Positions 26,138 through 33,273 of a stretch of DNA of 33,627 bases are shown one piece after another. The notes under the pieces are model-generated. The model was not told the origin of the DNA. It worked only from the letters and a program-made list of their open reading frames with translations, and searched no databases. Made by a program: the position numbers and the translations under genes. Each line of letters starts with the position of its first letter. Position 1 is the stretch's first letter. This DNA is from an uncultured Reyranella sp. (GTDB taxonomy: Bacteria > Pseudomonadota > Alphaproteobacteria > Reyranellales > Reyranellaceae): NCBI GenBank assembly GCA_937915145.1, contig CALDNT010000291.1, forward strand, positions 1-33,627. Reading direction: 5' to 3'.

Positions 26138-26556
26138 GGCCGGCCTCCCCGCGGCGAAACCTTGGCCAGGCTGACCACCAGGCAGCCGTTCACCGCCGTG
26201 CGGTGCACCGCGTCGTAGCGGCCGGGCGGCAGGGCGATGCGCCGCTCGAACCGGCCCTGCGGCAGCTCCAGGCGGTGGATGATGGCGGTACGCAATTCGA
26301 CCGGCAGCACGCGCAGGCCGGCAATGACCAGCACGCCGTTGTCGATCACCGCCTCCACCCGGTCGGGATCGACGCCGGGCAGGGCGGCCAGGATCAGCAC
26401 CGCTTCCTCGGTTTCCAGCATGTCGACCGGCGGCTCCCAGTTGGCGCCCTGCGCCGTGGCCTGCGGCCGGAACATCTGGCGGTGGAGCCGGTCGGTCCGC
26501 GCCAGCATGTGCAGCGCTTCCGACCACATCCAGTCGCGGGGGTCGCCTCCGGCCAT
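26134..26556 (-). CDS. Small heat-shock protein, Hsp20/alpha-crystallin family
   Basis: The 140-residue chaperone has an alpha-crystallin domain (about residues 40-133). Seen motifs are the opening strand WEPPVDMLETEEAVLILAALPGV, the middle part VIDNGVLVIAGLR, and the closing AVNGCLVVSLAKV that corresponds to the family's A-x-x-x-NG-x-L signature. The short N-terminal arm has aromatic residues (DWMWSEAL). I do not see the C-terminal I-x-I anchor, so oligomers may be smaller or differently built. AGGGAGA precedes the ATG. It is translationally coupled to lon, linking holding and degradation of unfolded proteins. Confidence 0.88.
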   Translation of the reverse strand: MAGGDPRDWMWSEALHMLARTDRLHRQMFRPQATAQGANWEPPVDMLETEEAVLILAALPGVDPDRVEAVIDNGVLVIAGLRVLPVELRTAIIHRLELPQGRFERRIALPPGRYDAVHRTAVNGCLVVSLAKVSPRGGRP

Positions 26557-26584
26557 GGCTCAGATCTCCCTTTCCATGAGGGGA

Positions 26585-26592
26585 ATATGGGG
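26585..26592 (-). promoter_or_regulatory. Possible heat-shock sigma factor -10 box upstream of hsp20
   Basis: On the minus strand CCCCATAT lies about 29 bases before the hsp20 start and matches the sigma-32 -10 consensus CCCCATnT. I cannot find a good CTTGAA -35 box at the right distance, so this is weak support for heat-shock control. Confidence 0.3.
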
Positions 26593-26669
26593 AGCGTTCT
26601 CCGAAGGCATAGGGGGTGGGGGTGATTTCCTGGGAGGCCGAGCGTAGCTCTGCCCATGAGCTGCAGGCC

Positions 26670-26689
26670 GCGGCTTGTTCACAAGCCGC
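26670..26689. repeat. Perfect 20-bp palindrome upstream of hsp20-lon
   Basis: GCGGCTTGT (26670-26678) and ACAAGCCGC (26681-26689) pair perfectly around TC. It lies about 115 bases upstream of hsp20. It is not a CIRCE or HAIR heat-shock operator by sequence. No T-run follows on either strand, so a binding site is more likely than a terminator. Confidence 0.5.
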
Positions 26690-26976
26690 CAAGCGAAGCT
26701 TCACCGGGAGCACCGAAAGCTCTGTCGACCTGTTTCGAACGCGGATGACGTTGATCCCGCGTCAAAATGCTTGCAGTGGCAAAACGCGGCGGCCATTTTG
26801 CCCTTCCCCTCCGGGTTGCTCTAAGCTTTAGTCTATTCAACCAATAAGGAAGTATTGTCAGTCTTCGCTAGAAGAAATGACATCGCATGCGGGTGGGACG
26901 AGATGACCGAGCATTTCTCAGAACAGTTCCTCTCTTTGGGACACGCTAGTCCGCTGCGGCCGTAGGGATCTGATGG

Positions 26977-27138
26977 ATGGCTGCGGATAGGACCGATACA
27001 GCACTCGAGGAGCTTCACGAACTGATCCGCGCCAGGATCGAGAATCTTCGTCCTAAACTGCTTGATTTAAGTCGCCGAAACCCCCTCATCTCTACTCGCC
27101 TTACCCTGAGAAATTGGGACTCGCTGTTGAAGTATTGA
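26977..27138 (+). pseudogene. N-terminal remnant of a DUF4011-type superfamily-1 helicase
   Basis: The 53 codons from the ATG at 26977 read a helical lead (ALEELHELIRARIENLRP) followed by KLLDLSRRNPLISTRL. A leucine-aspartate-leucine-serine-x-arginine-asparagine-proline-leucine block at this position is the opening signature of the very large DUF4011 helicases, which normally exceed a thousand residues. Here the frame closes with TGA at 27136. A different frame (below) continues with protein-like sequence, so an internal deletion or frameshift has probably destroyed the gene. The DNA is less GC-rich than the surroundings, suggesting transfer. The family assignment rests on one short motif. 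Confidence 0.5.
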
Positions 27139-27296
27139 AGTCACAACGCAGTGAGGATCCCGCTGCGGAAATTTCGGCCAAGATCGGATATGCGCGCCTC
27201 AAGGAAGCAACTCGGGAGGAATTGGAAGCGCTGGTAGCTGCAGCACGTAAGTTCATCGCAAACAAGCACGGCCAGGAGGCGATCAATGAAGAGTAG
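27114..27296 (+). CDS. Short unknown ORF, possibly the tail of the broken helicase gene
   Basis: The frame is open from 27066 and codes for GLAVEVLKSQRSEDPAAEIS followed by a helical, charged tail with TREELEALVAAARKFIANKH. The composition looks like real protein, but no ribosome site suits the TTG at 27114, and the frame overlaps the end of the helicase remnant. The best guess is that it is the downstream part of the same damaged gene, left after an internal deletion. I recognise no domain. Confidence 0.35.
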   Translation: MGLAVEVLKSQRSEDPAAEISAKIGYARLKEATREELEALVAAARKFIANKHGQEAINEE

Positions 27297-27338
27297 GCTG
27301 TGCGAGCTAGACTGGCGTGCGAACGATCCGCCTTTGTG

Positions 27339-27815
27339 ATGGAAATGATGAGCGACGATCTTCTTGCTGCAATTCGGAAGTCCAATGATCGTAACTGGCT
27401 CATCGGGTGCCGTGACTACAATCGAAAGCTAGGAAATCGAGAGGTCGTCGATGCTGCTGAGCAGCGCTTGCGTGACTTGGACTTGCGCGCGGCGCTACGA
27501 GTTCGCCCGGAAGCCAAGACTGTCGAAGACAGAGTGGGTGAATCGGTACGCGTCTATCGCGAGCTGCTTAGACACAAGCACGGCCGAAATCAGGCCGCCG
27601 GGTATACCGAGCGCGCAATTCGCGACCATGGACCAAAGGGAGCACTCATTCGCACGGTCCGTAGCGGTAAGAAGACGGATGGGCTTATGCTTCTTGCGAA
27701 GCACAATCGGCTCGACTGCGCCTACGAACAGATCGCCATCGACCACGCCGACGAGATGCCGAGTGACGTAGTCGAAATTGCAAAGAGGACACTGGCGAAT
27801 CTCGCCGGGTCATAA
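27339..27815 (+). CDS. Hypothetical protein
   Basis: From the ATG at 27339 the protein has 158 residues (171 from the GTG at 27300). It is charged and helical without signal peptide or membrane segment. Notable stretches are SNDRNWLIGCRDYNRKLGNR, VYRELLRHKHGRNQAAGYTERAI, and GLMLLAKHNRLDCAYEQIAID near the C-terminus. The regular spacing suggests a compact helical-repeat or DNA-associated protein, but I do not recognise the family. It follows the helicase remnant on the same strand in the same lower-GC DNA, so it may be a surviving partner gene of a lost accessory system. No clear ribosome site is seen. Confidence 0.55.
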   Translation: MEMMSDDLLAAIRKSNDRNWLIGCRDYNRKLGNREVVDAAEQRLRDLDLRAALRVRPEAKTVEDRVGESVRVYRELLRHKHGRNQAAGYTERAIRDHGPKGALIRTVRSGKKTDGLMLLAKHNRLDCAYEQIAIDHADEMPSDVVEIAKRTLANLAGS

Positions 27816-27935
27816 GTATCCTCAAGGCAGCTATGCAATCTCAGAATTGACGGTTCAACAGGTATTATCCTATAGTTCCTATAGACTGGCGCCAACCGCG
27901 CCGGCCTTTTTGATGTCCAAACCCCGGATCCTACC

Positions 27936-28106
27936 ATGCCCTTCGACCTCGCTCTTCTGCGGGCGCTGCTGGCTGCCCTCTTTGCCAGTGGCGCCGCCGC
28001 GCGCCTCGTGCAGGCACTGCCAGCACCTGGCACCCGTCTACTCGACCAGGCGCTCGCCCTGGCGTCTGCTCCCGTTGCCGCAAAGGTCCCGCACCGCCGG
28101 GCGTGA
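27936..28106 (+). CDS. Small hypothetical ORF
   Basis: A 56-codon frame, hydrophobic at the start (MPFDLALLRALLAALFASGA) and ending KVPHRRA. It is in GC-rich DNA again and lacks a recognisable ribosome binding site. It could be a small membrane peptide or chance coding in a GC-rich stretch; I do not recognise it. Confidence 0.25.
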   Translation: MPFDLALLRALLAALFASGAAARLVQALPAPGTRLLDQALALASAPVAAKVPHRRA

Positions 28107-28181
28107 GGCCTTTCCGGAGCGCCGAGCCGTCCGTGTCGGCGCCTTGTGCCGATGCCGACCTGAACCTTTGGCCATGCCCCG

Positions 28182-28675
28182 CCCGGCGCGCCCGCCGGGT
28201 CAACTCCTACGAGGAGCAGGGGCCGTCCCGCGGTCTTGAGCCGTGAGTAGCAAGCACAAGGCTGCCCCCGCCGACGATCCGTCCGGCCGCGGGGTGGACC
28301 GAGGCGCGATCCACGCGTCCGAGAGCTGTTTTGACGGTCTTCTGTGGCCGCCCCCCACGCTTATCAGGTGCGGGGCCGCAGGGTCAGATTCCTGCAAAGG
28401 CACGGGTGGGCGCTCAGCCTGTGTCACAACATTTGTCTCAACTTGGTGAGACACAGGCCGTGCGCAGCACGGCCGGCGAGCGACAGGACATTGTGTAGCA
28501 ATGTCCGAGAGCGTCGAACGGTGTTGCACAGGGCCATGTGACGCCCGCTCGGGAGGGGAGTCATTCTTCAGACAAGGCCGCGATTTTTTGCCGTCGTTGA
28601 AAAGAATCGTCCGGTTCAATCCGGCCGGCGCTTTGCGAATTTCCGGACAGACACATCTCGGACAACTGGTGTCTG
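28182..28675. repeat. Cluster of perfect hairpins without a gene
   Basis: At least five perfect inverted repeats lie in under 500 bp: CCCGGCG/CGCCGGG (28182-28199), TGTCTCA/TGAGACA (28434-28453), GGCCGTGC/GCACGGCC (28456-28474), GGACATTG/CAATGTCC (28486-28506) and CAGACAC/GTGTCTG (28648-28675). An alternative outer pairing, CCTGTGTC (28418-28425) with GACACAGG (28450-28457), competes with the second. Between 28107 and 28689 I find no convincing protein gene. The cluster could be remnants of insertion-sequence ends, palindromic repeats, or a structured RNA. Confidence 0.5.
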
Positions 28676-28689
28676 AAAAGCCGCCGTTT

Positions 28690-29571
28690 TCAGCGTCGCC
28701 GGCCGGGCACCAGGGCCAGCCACAGCGAGATCACGGTCGAGGCGATGGCGGCGGCCTGCAGTCCCGACAGCGGCTCGTGCAGGATCGCGATGCCGCTCAC
28801 GATCGCCACGATCGGGATGGCGATGGACGACAGCGCCGCCACCTGGGCCGGTAGCAGTTTTACCAGGGCGAACCAGGTCGCGGTGCCGAGCGCCATCGGG
28901 ATGGCGCCAGTGTAGATCGTGGCGGTGAGCGCCTTGGCCGACGGCCACTGCGTCGGCAGGCCGTCGAACAGCAGCGCCCCCAGCGCGATCGGCGGCAGGC
29001 AGATCACGACCTGCCAGAAGGTGAGCGAGAGCCCCATGCCGGGCCACGCCGTGCGCTTGACGATGAAGGTGCCGATCGCCCAGCAGAAGCCGGCCAGCAG
29101 CCCCCAGAACAGGCCGAGCGGCGCCTGGGCGTAGTCGCGGAAGTTGGGGATCATCAGGGCGGCCACGGCGGCGGCGCCGATCAGGATGGCGGCCAGCAGG
29201 CGGCCGGTAAGACGCTGGCCGAACACGGCGAAGCCGATCACCGCCACCCACAGCGGCATGGTGTAGGCCAGAACCGAGGCGTGGCCCGAGGGGATGTAGA
29301 GCACGGCCAGCGAGGTGGCGATGTTCCACACGCCGATGTTCATCGCCGAGGCCGCGATCAGGGCGGGCCACTTGCCCCTGGGGACGGCGAAGCTCTCGCC
29401 GCGGATCACCAGGATCGCCGTCAGCATCAGCACGGCGGTGCTCATGACGATGGTGCGGAAGGTCCACACCGGCAGCTCGTCGAGGGCGATGCGGAACAGC
29501 GGCCAGTTGGTGCCCCACACGAGGGTCAACAGGCCGAGCAGCGCCAGCACCTTGGGCGAAATGCGGTTCAC
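28690..29571 (-). CDS. EamA family (DMT superfamily) transporter
   Basis: The 293-residue inner-membrane protein has ten predicted membrane helices in two homologous halves of five, the EamA repeat; WGTNWPLFRIAL opens the first half and LGLFWGLLAGFCWAIGTFIVKR the second. Members export metabolites such as amino acids or drugs; the substrate here is unknown. The GTG at 29571 is the only start that keeps the first helix, though its ribosome site is weak. The stop lies just beyond the hairpin cluster. It ends 34 bases after the DUF4864 gene on the same strand and may be co-transcribed with it. Confidence 0.87.
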   Translation of the reverse strand: MNRISPKVLALLGLLTLVWGTNWPLFRIALDELPVWTFRTIVMSTAVLMLTAILVIRGESFAVPRGKWPALIAASAMNIGVWNIATSLAVLYIPSGHASVLAYTMPLWVAVIGFAVFGQRLTGRLLAAILIGAAAVAALMIPNFRDYAQAPLGLFWGLLAGFCWAIGTFIVKRTAWPGMGLSLTFWQVVICLPPIALGALLFDGLPTQWPSAKALTATIYTGAIPMALGTATWFALVKLLPAQVAALSSIAIPIVAIVSGIAILHEPLSGLQAAAIASTVISLWLALVPGRRR

Positions 29572-29605
29572 GATCGGAATTCAGGGCCCAGATCAGGTGT
29601 GCAGG

Positions 29606-30037
29606 TCAGGCCTGGTGTTCGTCCGGCGCCTGCAGGTAGCAGCCGTTGATGCGCCAGCTGCCGTCGGGAAGCCGCGTCATCGGATAGACGGCGGTAACCG
29701 GCCGGCCGTCGGGGCCGACGACGTGGACCTTCTGCGCGATCTCGCCGTGCAGGCTCACGATCTCGCGGAAGTCGAAGACCTTGGGGCGATAGACCGGCCG
29801 GTAGCCTTGGCGCACCATCTCCATGAAGGTGTCGGGCTCGCCGAACATGCCCTGGATCGACGGCGAGGCGTAACCGAAGGCAGCGTCGCCGTCGTCGCGG
29901 CGGAAGGCATCGACCTGGGACTGGATGATGTCGCGGATCGCCGCCCGGTCGGCGGCCGACACGTCGGGCTGCTGCGCCAGCGCCGCGGTGGCGAGGCCGA
30001 CGATCAGTCCGATGAATGCAAGAAGACGAAAGGCCAT
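29606..30037 (-). CDS. DUF4864 domain-containing exported protein
   Basis: From the ATG at 30037 the 143-residue protein has a signal peptide (about residues 1-21, ending ATAALAQQ), so it is periplasmic. The mature part has an NTF2/SnoaL-like cone shape by pattern: a helix with IIQSQVDAFRRDDGDAAFGYASP, then YRPVYRPKVFDF, and the closing strands with LPDGSWRINGCYL. This matches DUF4864 proteins, whose role is unknown. A longer frame upstream reads into the intergenic DNA before the tRNA and lacks signal-like character. It precedes the EamA gene. Confidence 0.8.
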   Translation of the reverse strand: MAFRLLAFIGLIVGLATAALAQQPDVSAADRAAIRDIIQSQVDAFRRDDGDAAFGYASPSIQGMFGEPDTFMEMVRQGYRPVYRPKVFDFREIVSLHGEIAQKVHVVGPDGRPVTAVYPMTRLPDGSWRINGCYLQAPDEHQA

Positions 30038-30173
30038 GACCGTTACTCTACGCCGACGGGTGGGCCGCCCGAAGGGGCAAAAATGCCGGCTTTCGGCGGC
30101 TTGCAACGCCGGATCAGTTTCATTAGGGTGCCCGCCTTCTTGCCAGACCCCTCGTGGGAGGTGGTTTGGCCGT

Positions 30174-30250
30174 GCGCCCGTAGCTCAACTGGATAGAGCA
30201 TCTGACTACGAATCAGAAGGCTAGGAGTTCGAATCTCTTCGGGCGCGCCA
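30174..30250 (+). tRNA. tRNA-Arg (anticodon ACG)
   Basis: A complete cloverleaf: acceptor GCGCCCG (30174-30180) pairs with CGGGCGC (30240-30246), followed by the discriminator G and an encoded CCA. The D-arm is around TAGCTCAACTGGATAGAGCA. The anticodon stem TCTGA/TCAGA encloses CTACGAA, giving ACG, read as ICG after editing for CGU/CGC/CGA arginine codons. The T-loop is TTCGAAT. An SGNH hydrolase gene starts only 16 bases downstream. Confidence 0.96.
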
Positions 30251-30266
30251 TTCTTCTACCCTACCC

Positions 30267-31535
30267 ATGTTGCAACAAACCCTCGCCTACTGCGGCCTCC
30301 GCCGACCCTATCGGTTCGAGCGGGCCATTCCGGTATTGCTGGCGCTGCTGCTGGGGATTGTCGTCTTCGCGGTCGCGGTTTGGTTCGCGGCGACCGATGA
30401 GCTGAGCGCCGGCGGTCCGCGCGCCTTCTATTTCGTCTATCTTCTGGTGCTGCTTGCCCTGGCGATCGCCGTCGTGCGCTGGCCGCCGTTCGCCGGCGCG
30501 CTCCTGGTCCTCGCGCTGGTCGACTTCACCTGGGGGGTGGGCTCCTGGGCCCTGCAGCCGGCGGGTTCGCCTTCGCTGTTGCCTTCCGCCGTCGCCGAAC
30601 CGGCGCGCTTCCAGTGGCACGCGCTACTGCAGGCCGTGCCGATCCCGTCGCTTGAAATCACCAGCCCGACCGGCCTTGCGATCCGCCACACCTCGGAGGG
30701 CACGCGTGGGCGCGACCCGGTGCCCGGCAGCCTCGAGGGGCGGACGGTGGTTGCGACGTTCGGCGGCTCGACGACCTACGACATCGGCACCGGCGAGGGC
30801 GACACCTGGAGCGACCGTCTGGGCGAAGCGCTCGGCCCCGACCGGGCTTTCGTCGTCAACCATGGCGTTCCGGGCTATTCGACCGCCGAGCACCTGATCC
30901 AGACCGCGTTCTACCAGGTCAAATTCGGCAAGCTGCCGCGCTGCGCGATCTACTACGTTGGCTGGAACGACCTGCGCAATGCCCATATTCCCGATCTCGA
31001 TCCCGGCTATGCCGACTTCCATCTGCCGAGCCAGGTCGATTCGCTGAAGGTACGGCGGATCGGCGGCGCGCATGTGACGATCTCGCCGGTGCTGACGATG
31101 CTGGCGCGCTTCGTCAGCGCCAACGTCGACACCGTGCGCTACTCCGCCGACCCCTACGGCCGCGAGCCGGTGAGCGGCAGCGATGCCGCACTGGAGGCCT
31201 TCTACGAACGCAACATCCGCGCGATTTCGGCGATCAACCGCGGCCGTGGGGTGATCACGATCTGGGTCGGGCAGTTGCTCAATCGCGAGGGTTTGAAGGG
31301 CGACGGCCACTATGGCTGGCTGCCCCTCGTGCGCGACCGCGACCTCTGGCCGTTGCAGCAACGGTTCAACGCGATCCTCGAACGCACGGCGCTGAGCCTG
31401 GGCGACGTCTATATTGCCATATCGCCGGATTCTTTCGGCGCGGCCGACTTCATCGACAACGGCCACTTCTCGGTCGGCGGGGCGCGGCGGTTCGCGGAGC
31501 ACCTGGCGCCCGCCGTGCGCGAGGCTTGCCGCTAG
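30267..31535 (+). CDS. SGNH/GDSL hydrolase family membrane protein
   Basis: The 422-residue protein has three hydrophobic segments (about residues 20-43, 52-68 and 73-92) followed by a periplasmic SGNH domain. The catalytic blocks are Ser168 in FGGSTTYD, the oxyanion glycine in VPGYST, Asn234 in GWND, and the Asp397/His400 pair in [13 protein letters not shown] enzymes remove or transfer acyl groups from esters; the target is unknown, perhaps an envelope glycan or lipid. No ribosome binding site is seen before the ATG, which comes 16 bases after the tRNA, so it may be read from the tRNA transcript. Confidence 0.82.
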   Translation: MLQQTLAYCGLRRPYRFERAIPVLLALLLGIVVFAVAVWFAATDELSAGGPRAFYFVYLLVLLALAIAVVRWPPFAGALLVLALVDFTWGVGSWALQPAGSPSLLPSAVAEPARFQWHALLQAVPIPSLEITSPTGLAIRHTSEGTRGRDPVPGSLEGRTVVATFGGSTTYDIGTGEGDTWSDRLGEALGPDRAFVVNHGVPGYSTAEHLIQTAFYQVKFGKLPRCAIYYVGWNDLRNAHIPDLDPGYADFHLPSQVDSLKVRRIGGAHVTISPVLTMLARFVSANVDTVRYSADPYGREPVSGSDAALEAFYERNIRAISAINRGRGVITIWVGQLLNREGLKGDGHYGWLPLVRDRDLWPLQQRFNAILERTALSLGDVYIAISPDSFGAADFIDNGHFSVGGARRFAEHLAPAVREACR

Positions 31536-31561
31536 GCACGCGGGACTTTACTGCTTCGATC

Positions 31562-32323
31562 ATGCAATCGCCCCATCGAGCTATTCTGATCACCGGTGCG
31601 TCGTCCGGCATCGGCGCCGCCACGGCGCGTGCGCTGGCGGCCCCGAACACGGCGATCGTGCTGCATGCCCGCAAGAACCGCGCCGGTGCGGACAAGGTTG
31701 CCGACGTCGTGCGCGGCGCCGGCGCCGAGGCGCTGGTGCTCATCGGCGACCTCGCCGAGCCGGGCATCGCCCGACGTCTGGTCGAGGAGACCGCCGGCAA
31801 ACTCGGACGTCTGGATGTGGTGGTGAGCAATGCGGGGTTTGCCGATCGCCGGCCGATCGGCGAGGTCGACCGTGCCGGATGGGATGCCAGTCTCGCCACC
31901 ATGACCTCGGCTTTCTTCGAACTCGCGACGGCGGCCAAGCCATGGCTGACGAAGGCGGGGCATGGCGGGCGGATGATCGGCGTGTCGTCCTTTGTCGCCC
32001 ATGCCTTCGCGCGCGGGGTGATGACTTTTCCGGCCTCGGCCGCGGCCAAGGCCGGCATCGAGGCGCTCGCCCGTGCCCTGGCGGTCGATCTTGCGCCGTC
32101 GGGCGCCACGGTCAATTGCGTGGCTCCGGGCTTCATCGAAAAGGACGCCGATGCCCATGCCGCCGTGCCTCGCGAGCGCATGGACAAAGTGAGCCAGTCG
32201 ATTCCGATGGGCCGCTACGGCAAACCGGCCGAAGTCGCGGCTCTGATCGCCTTTCTCTGTTCTCCCGCGGCGAGCTACATCACCGGCCAGACAGTCCACG
32301 TCAACGGCGGCCTCACGCTTTAG
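31562..32323 (+). CDS. SDR family oxidoreductase lacking the catalytic tyrosine
   Basis: The 253-residue protein has a standard SDR Rossmann fold: TGASSGIG at the N-terminus, SNAG mid-protein, and the C-terminal PGFIEKDAD and [12 protein letters not shown] blocks. The active-site region reads [22 protein letters not shown]. By spacing from the serines (142/143) the tyrosine position is Phe156; by spacing from Lys163 it is Ser159. Neither is Tyr, so the usual acid-base residue is missing and the enzyme may be altered or non-reducing. The ATG at 31562 is chosen because the coding pattern begins there; the frame upstream overlaps the SGNH gene end. It converges on the next gene with eight bases between stops. 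Confidence 0.85.
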   Translation: MQSPHRAILITGASSGIGAATARALAAPNTAIVLHARKNRAGADKVADVVRGAGAEALVLIGDLAEPGIARRLVEETAGKLGRLDVVVSNAGFADRRPIGEVDRAGWDASLATMTSAFFELATAAKPWLTKAGHGGRMIGVSSFVAHAFARGVMTFPASAAAKAGIEALARALAVDLAPSGATVNCVAPGFIEKDADAHAAVPRERMDKVSQSIPMGRYGKPAEVAALIAFLCSPAASYITGQTVHVNGGLTL

Positions 32324-32331
32324 GCGGCCTT

Positions 32332-33204
32332 TTAGGTACCGATGGCGCGCACCAGCGCCACGATGTCGATGCCTTTGCTGTCGATGCCAAACCACTCGAG
32401 ATTGAGCGGAATCTGGTGGTCGAGCATGTGGCGGCCGTGATGGATCCTTCGTCCATGGGCGCGGGCGCGCTGCAGCAAGGGGGTCTCGGCTGGACTCATG
32501 ATGACTTCCGCCACCAGCACATCCGGGTCGAGCGTGACCGGGTCGAACGACAGGGGATCGCCCGGGCGAAGACCGAGCGGCGTGGCATTGATGGCGATGT
32601 GGATGCCCTTGGGCGGCGTGGCCACCTCGGCCACCGGTACGTCGGGATAGTGCTGGAGCAGGCGGTCGATTGCCGCTGCCGCCCGCGCCTCGTCGATCTC
32701 GGTCACCAGTAATCGCCCGACCCCGGCCTCGCAGAGTGCGGCGGCAATCGCGCCGCCGGCGCCGCCCAGGCCGACCAGCCAGACGCTGGCACCGCGCACG
32801 CGATGGCCCTGTGCCGCCAGGCCGCGCACGAAGCCGGTGCCGTCGGCGATGTCGCCGGCCAGGGTGCCGTCGGGGTCGCGCCGCACCAGGTTGACGCTGC
32901 CGGACGCCCGGGCCCGCGGCGTCACGCGCCCCAGCAAGGGCAGAATGGCCGTCTTGTGCGGGATGGTGACGGTGAAGCCGCCGAGATTGCGCAGGGTCGC
33001 GAGCGCCTTGAGCATTACCGGCAGCAGCGTGGCGTCACCTTCAAACGGCAGCCATACGGCATTGGCCCCGACTGCGGCGAAGACCTGCGGCATGACCGCG
33101 GTCATGCGGAGCTGGCGGATCGGATCGCCGATCGTGCCGTAGAGGCGGGTGGCGCCATTAACCGGAAAAAGACCGGTAAAAACGGGCGATTCCTCGGCGG
33201 TCAT
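32332..33204 (-). CDS. Shikimate dehydrogenase-like protein (AroE family)
   Basis: The 290-residue protein has the AroE two-domain layout. The N-terminal catalytic domain keeps Lys84 in FTVTIPHKTA and Asp121 in IADGTGF, and the C-terminal NAD(P) domain has VGLGGAGGAIAAAL and the closing DHQIPLNLEWFG. The part that holds the substrate in true AroE (an S-x-S pair after G-N-P-I-A-H) reads GDPIRQLRMT, so both serines are lost. It may act on quinate or another acid rather than shikimate. GGAGCAAC precedes the ATG. A terminator separates it from the peroxiredoxin gene upstream. Confidence 0.8.
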   Translation of the reverse strand: MTAEESPVFTGLFPVNGATRLYGTIGDPIRQLRMTAVMPQVFAAVGANAVWLPFEGDATLLPVMLKALATLRNLGGFTVTIPHKTAILPLLGRVTPRARASGSVNLVRRDPDGTLAGDIADGTGFVRGLAAQGHRVRGASVWLVGLGGAGGAIAAALCEAGVGRLLVTEIDEARAAAAIDRLLQHYPDVPVAEVATPPKGIHIAINATPLGLRPGDPLSFDPVTLDPDVLVAEVIMSPAETPLLQRARAHGRRIHHGRHMLDHQIPLNLEWFGIDSKGIDIVALVRAIGT

Positions 33205-33212
33205 GTTGCTCC

Positions 33213-33246
33213 AATAAAAAGGCGGCGGGACTGGTGTCCCGCCGCC
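33213..33246 (-). terminator. Rho-independent terminator after the peroxiredoxin gene
   Basis: Read on the minus strand, GGCGGCGGGAC (33246-33236) and GTCCCGCCGCC (33231-33221) form a perfect 11-bp stem around ACCA and are followed by TTTTTATT. It ends transcription of the peroxiredoxin gene just before the AroE-like gene's ribosome site. Confidence 0.9.
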
Positions 33247-33273
33247 GATCTTGGCTGCGCCGAAGGCGCCGCG

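Larger units (their letters stand above)
26557..26976. other. Intergenic region upstream of hsp20-lon, entering lower-GC DNA
   Basis: This 420-bp stretch holds the hsp20 upstream region (CCCCATAT at 26585, palindrome at 26670) and a second inverted repeat, GGCAAAA (26778-26784) with TTTTGCC (26796-26802). From about 26820 the base composition becomes clearly less GC-rich. A 20-codon open frame at 26903-26965 (starting MTEHFSEQF) has a plausible ribosome site but nothing recognisable. No longer gene can be supported on either strand. Confidence 0.5.

Noticed and set aside
26833-27018. Minus-strand 61-codon frame
   Set aside because: Odd Cys/Ser/Pro composition, no ribosome site, and overlap with the recognisable helicase start on the plus strand.
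28600-28640. tRNA-like GGTTCAATCC sequence, considered as a T-arm of a tRNA such as tRNA-Sec
   Set aside because: The flanking bases do not form the 5-bp T-stem, and no acceptor or anticodon arm can be drawn.
29925-30224. Plus-strand open frame crossing into tRNA-Arg
   Set aside because: It reads through part of the tRNA and is antisense to the DUF4864 gene; there is no protein character.
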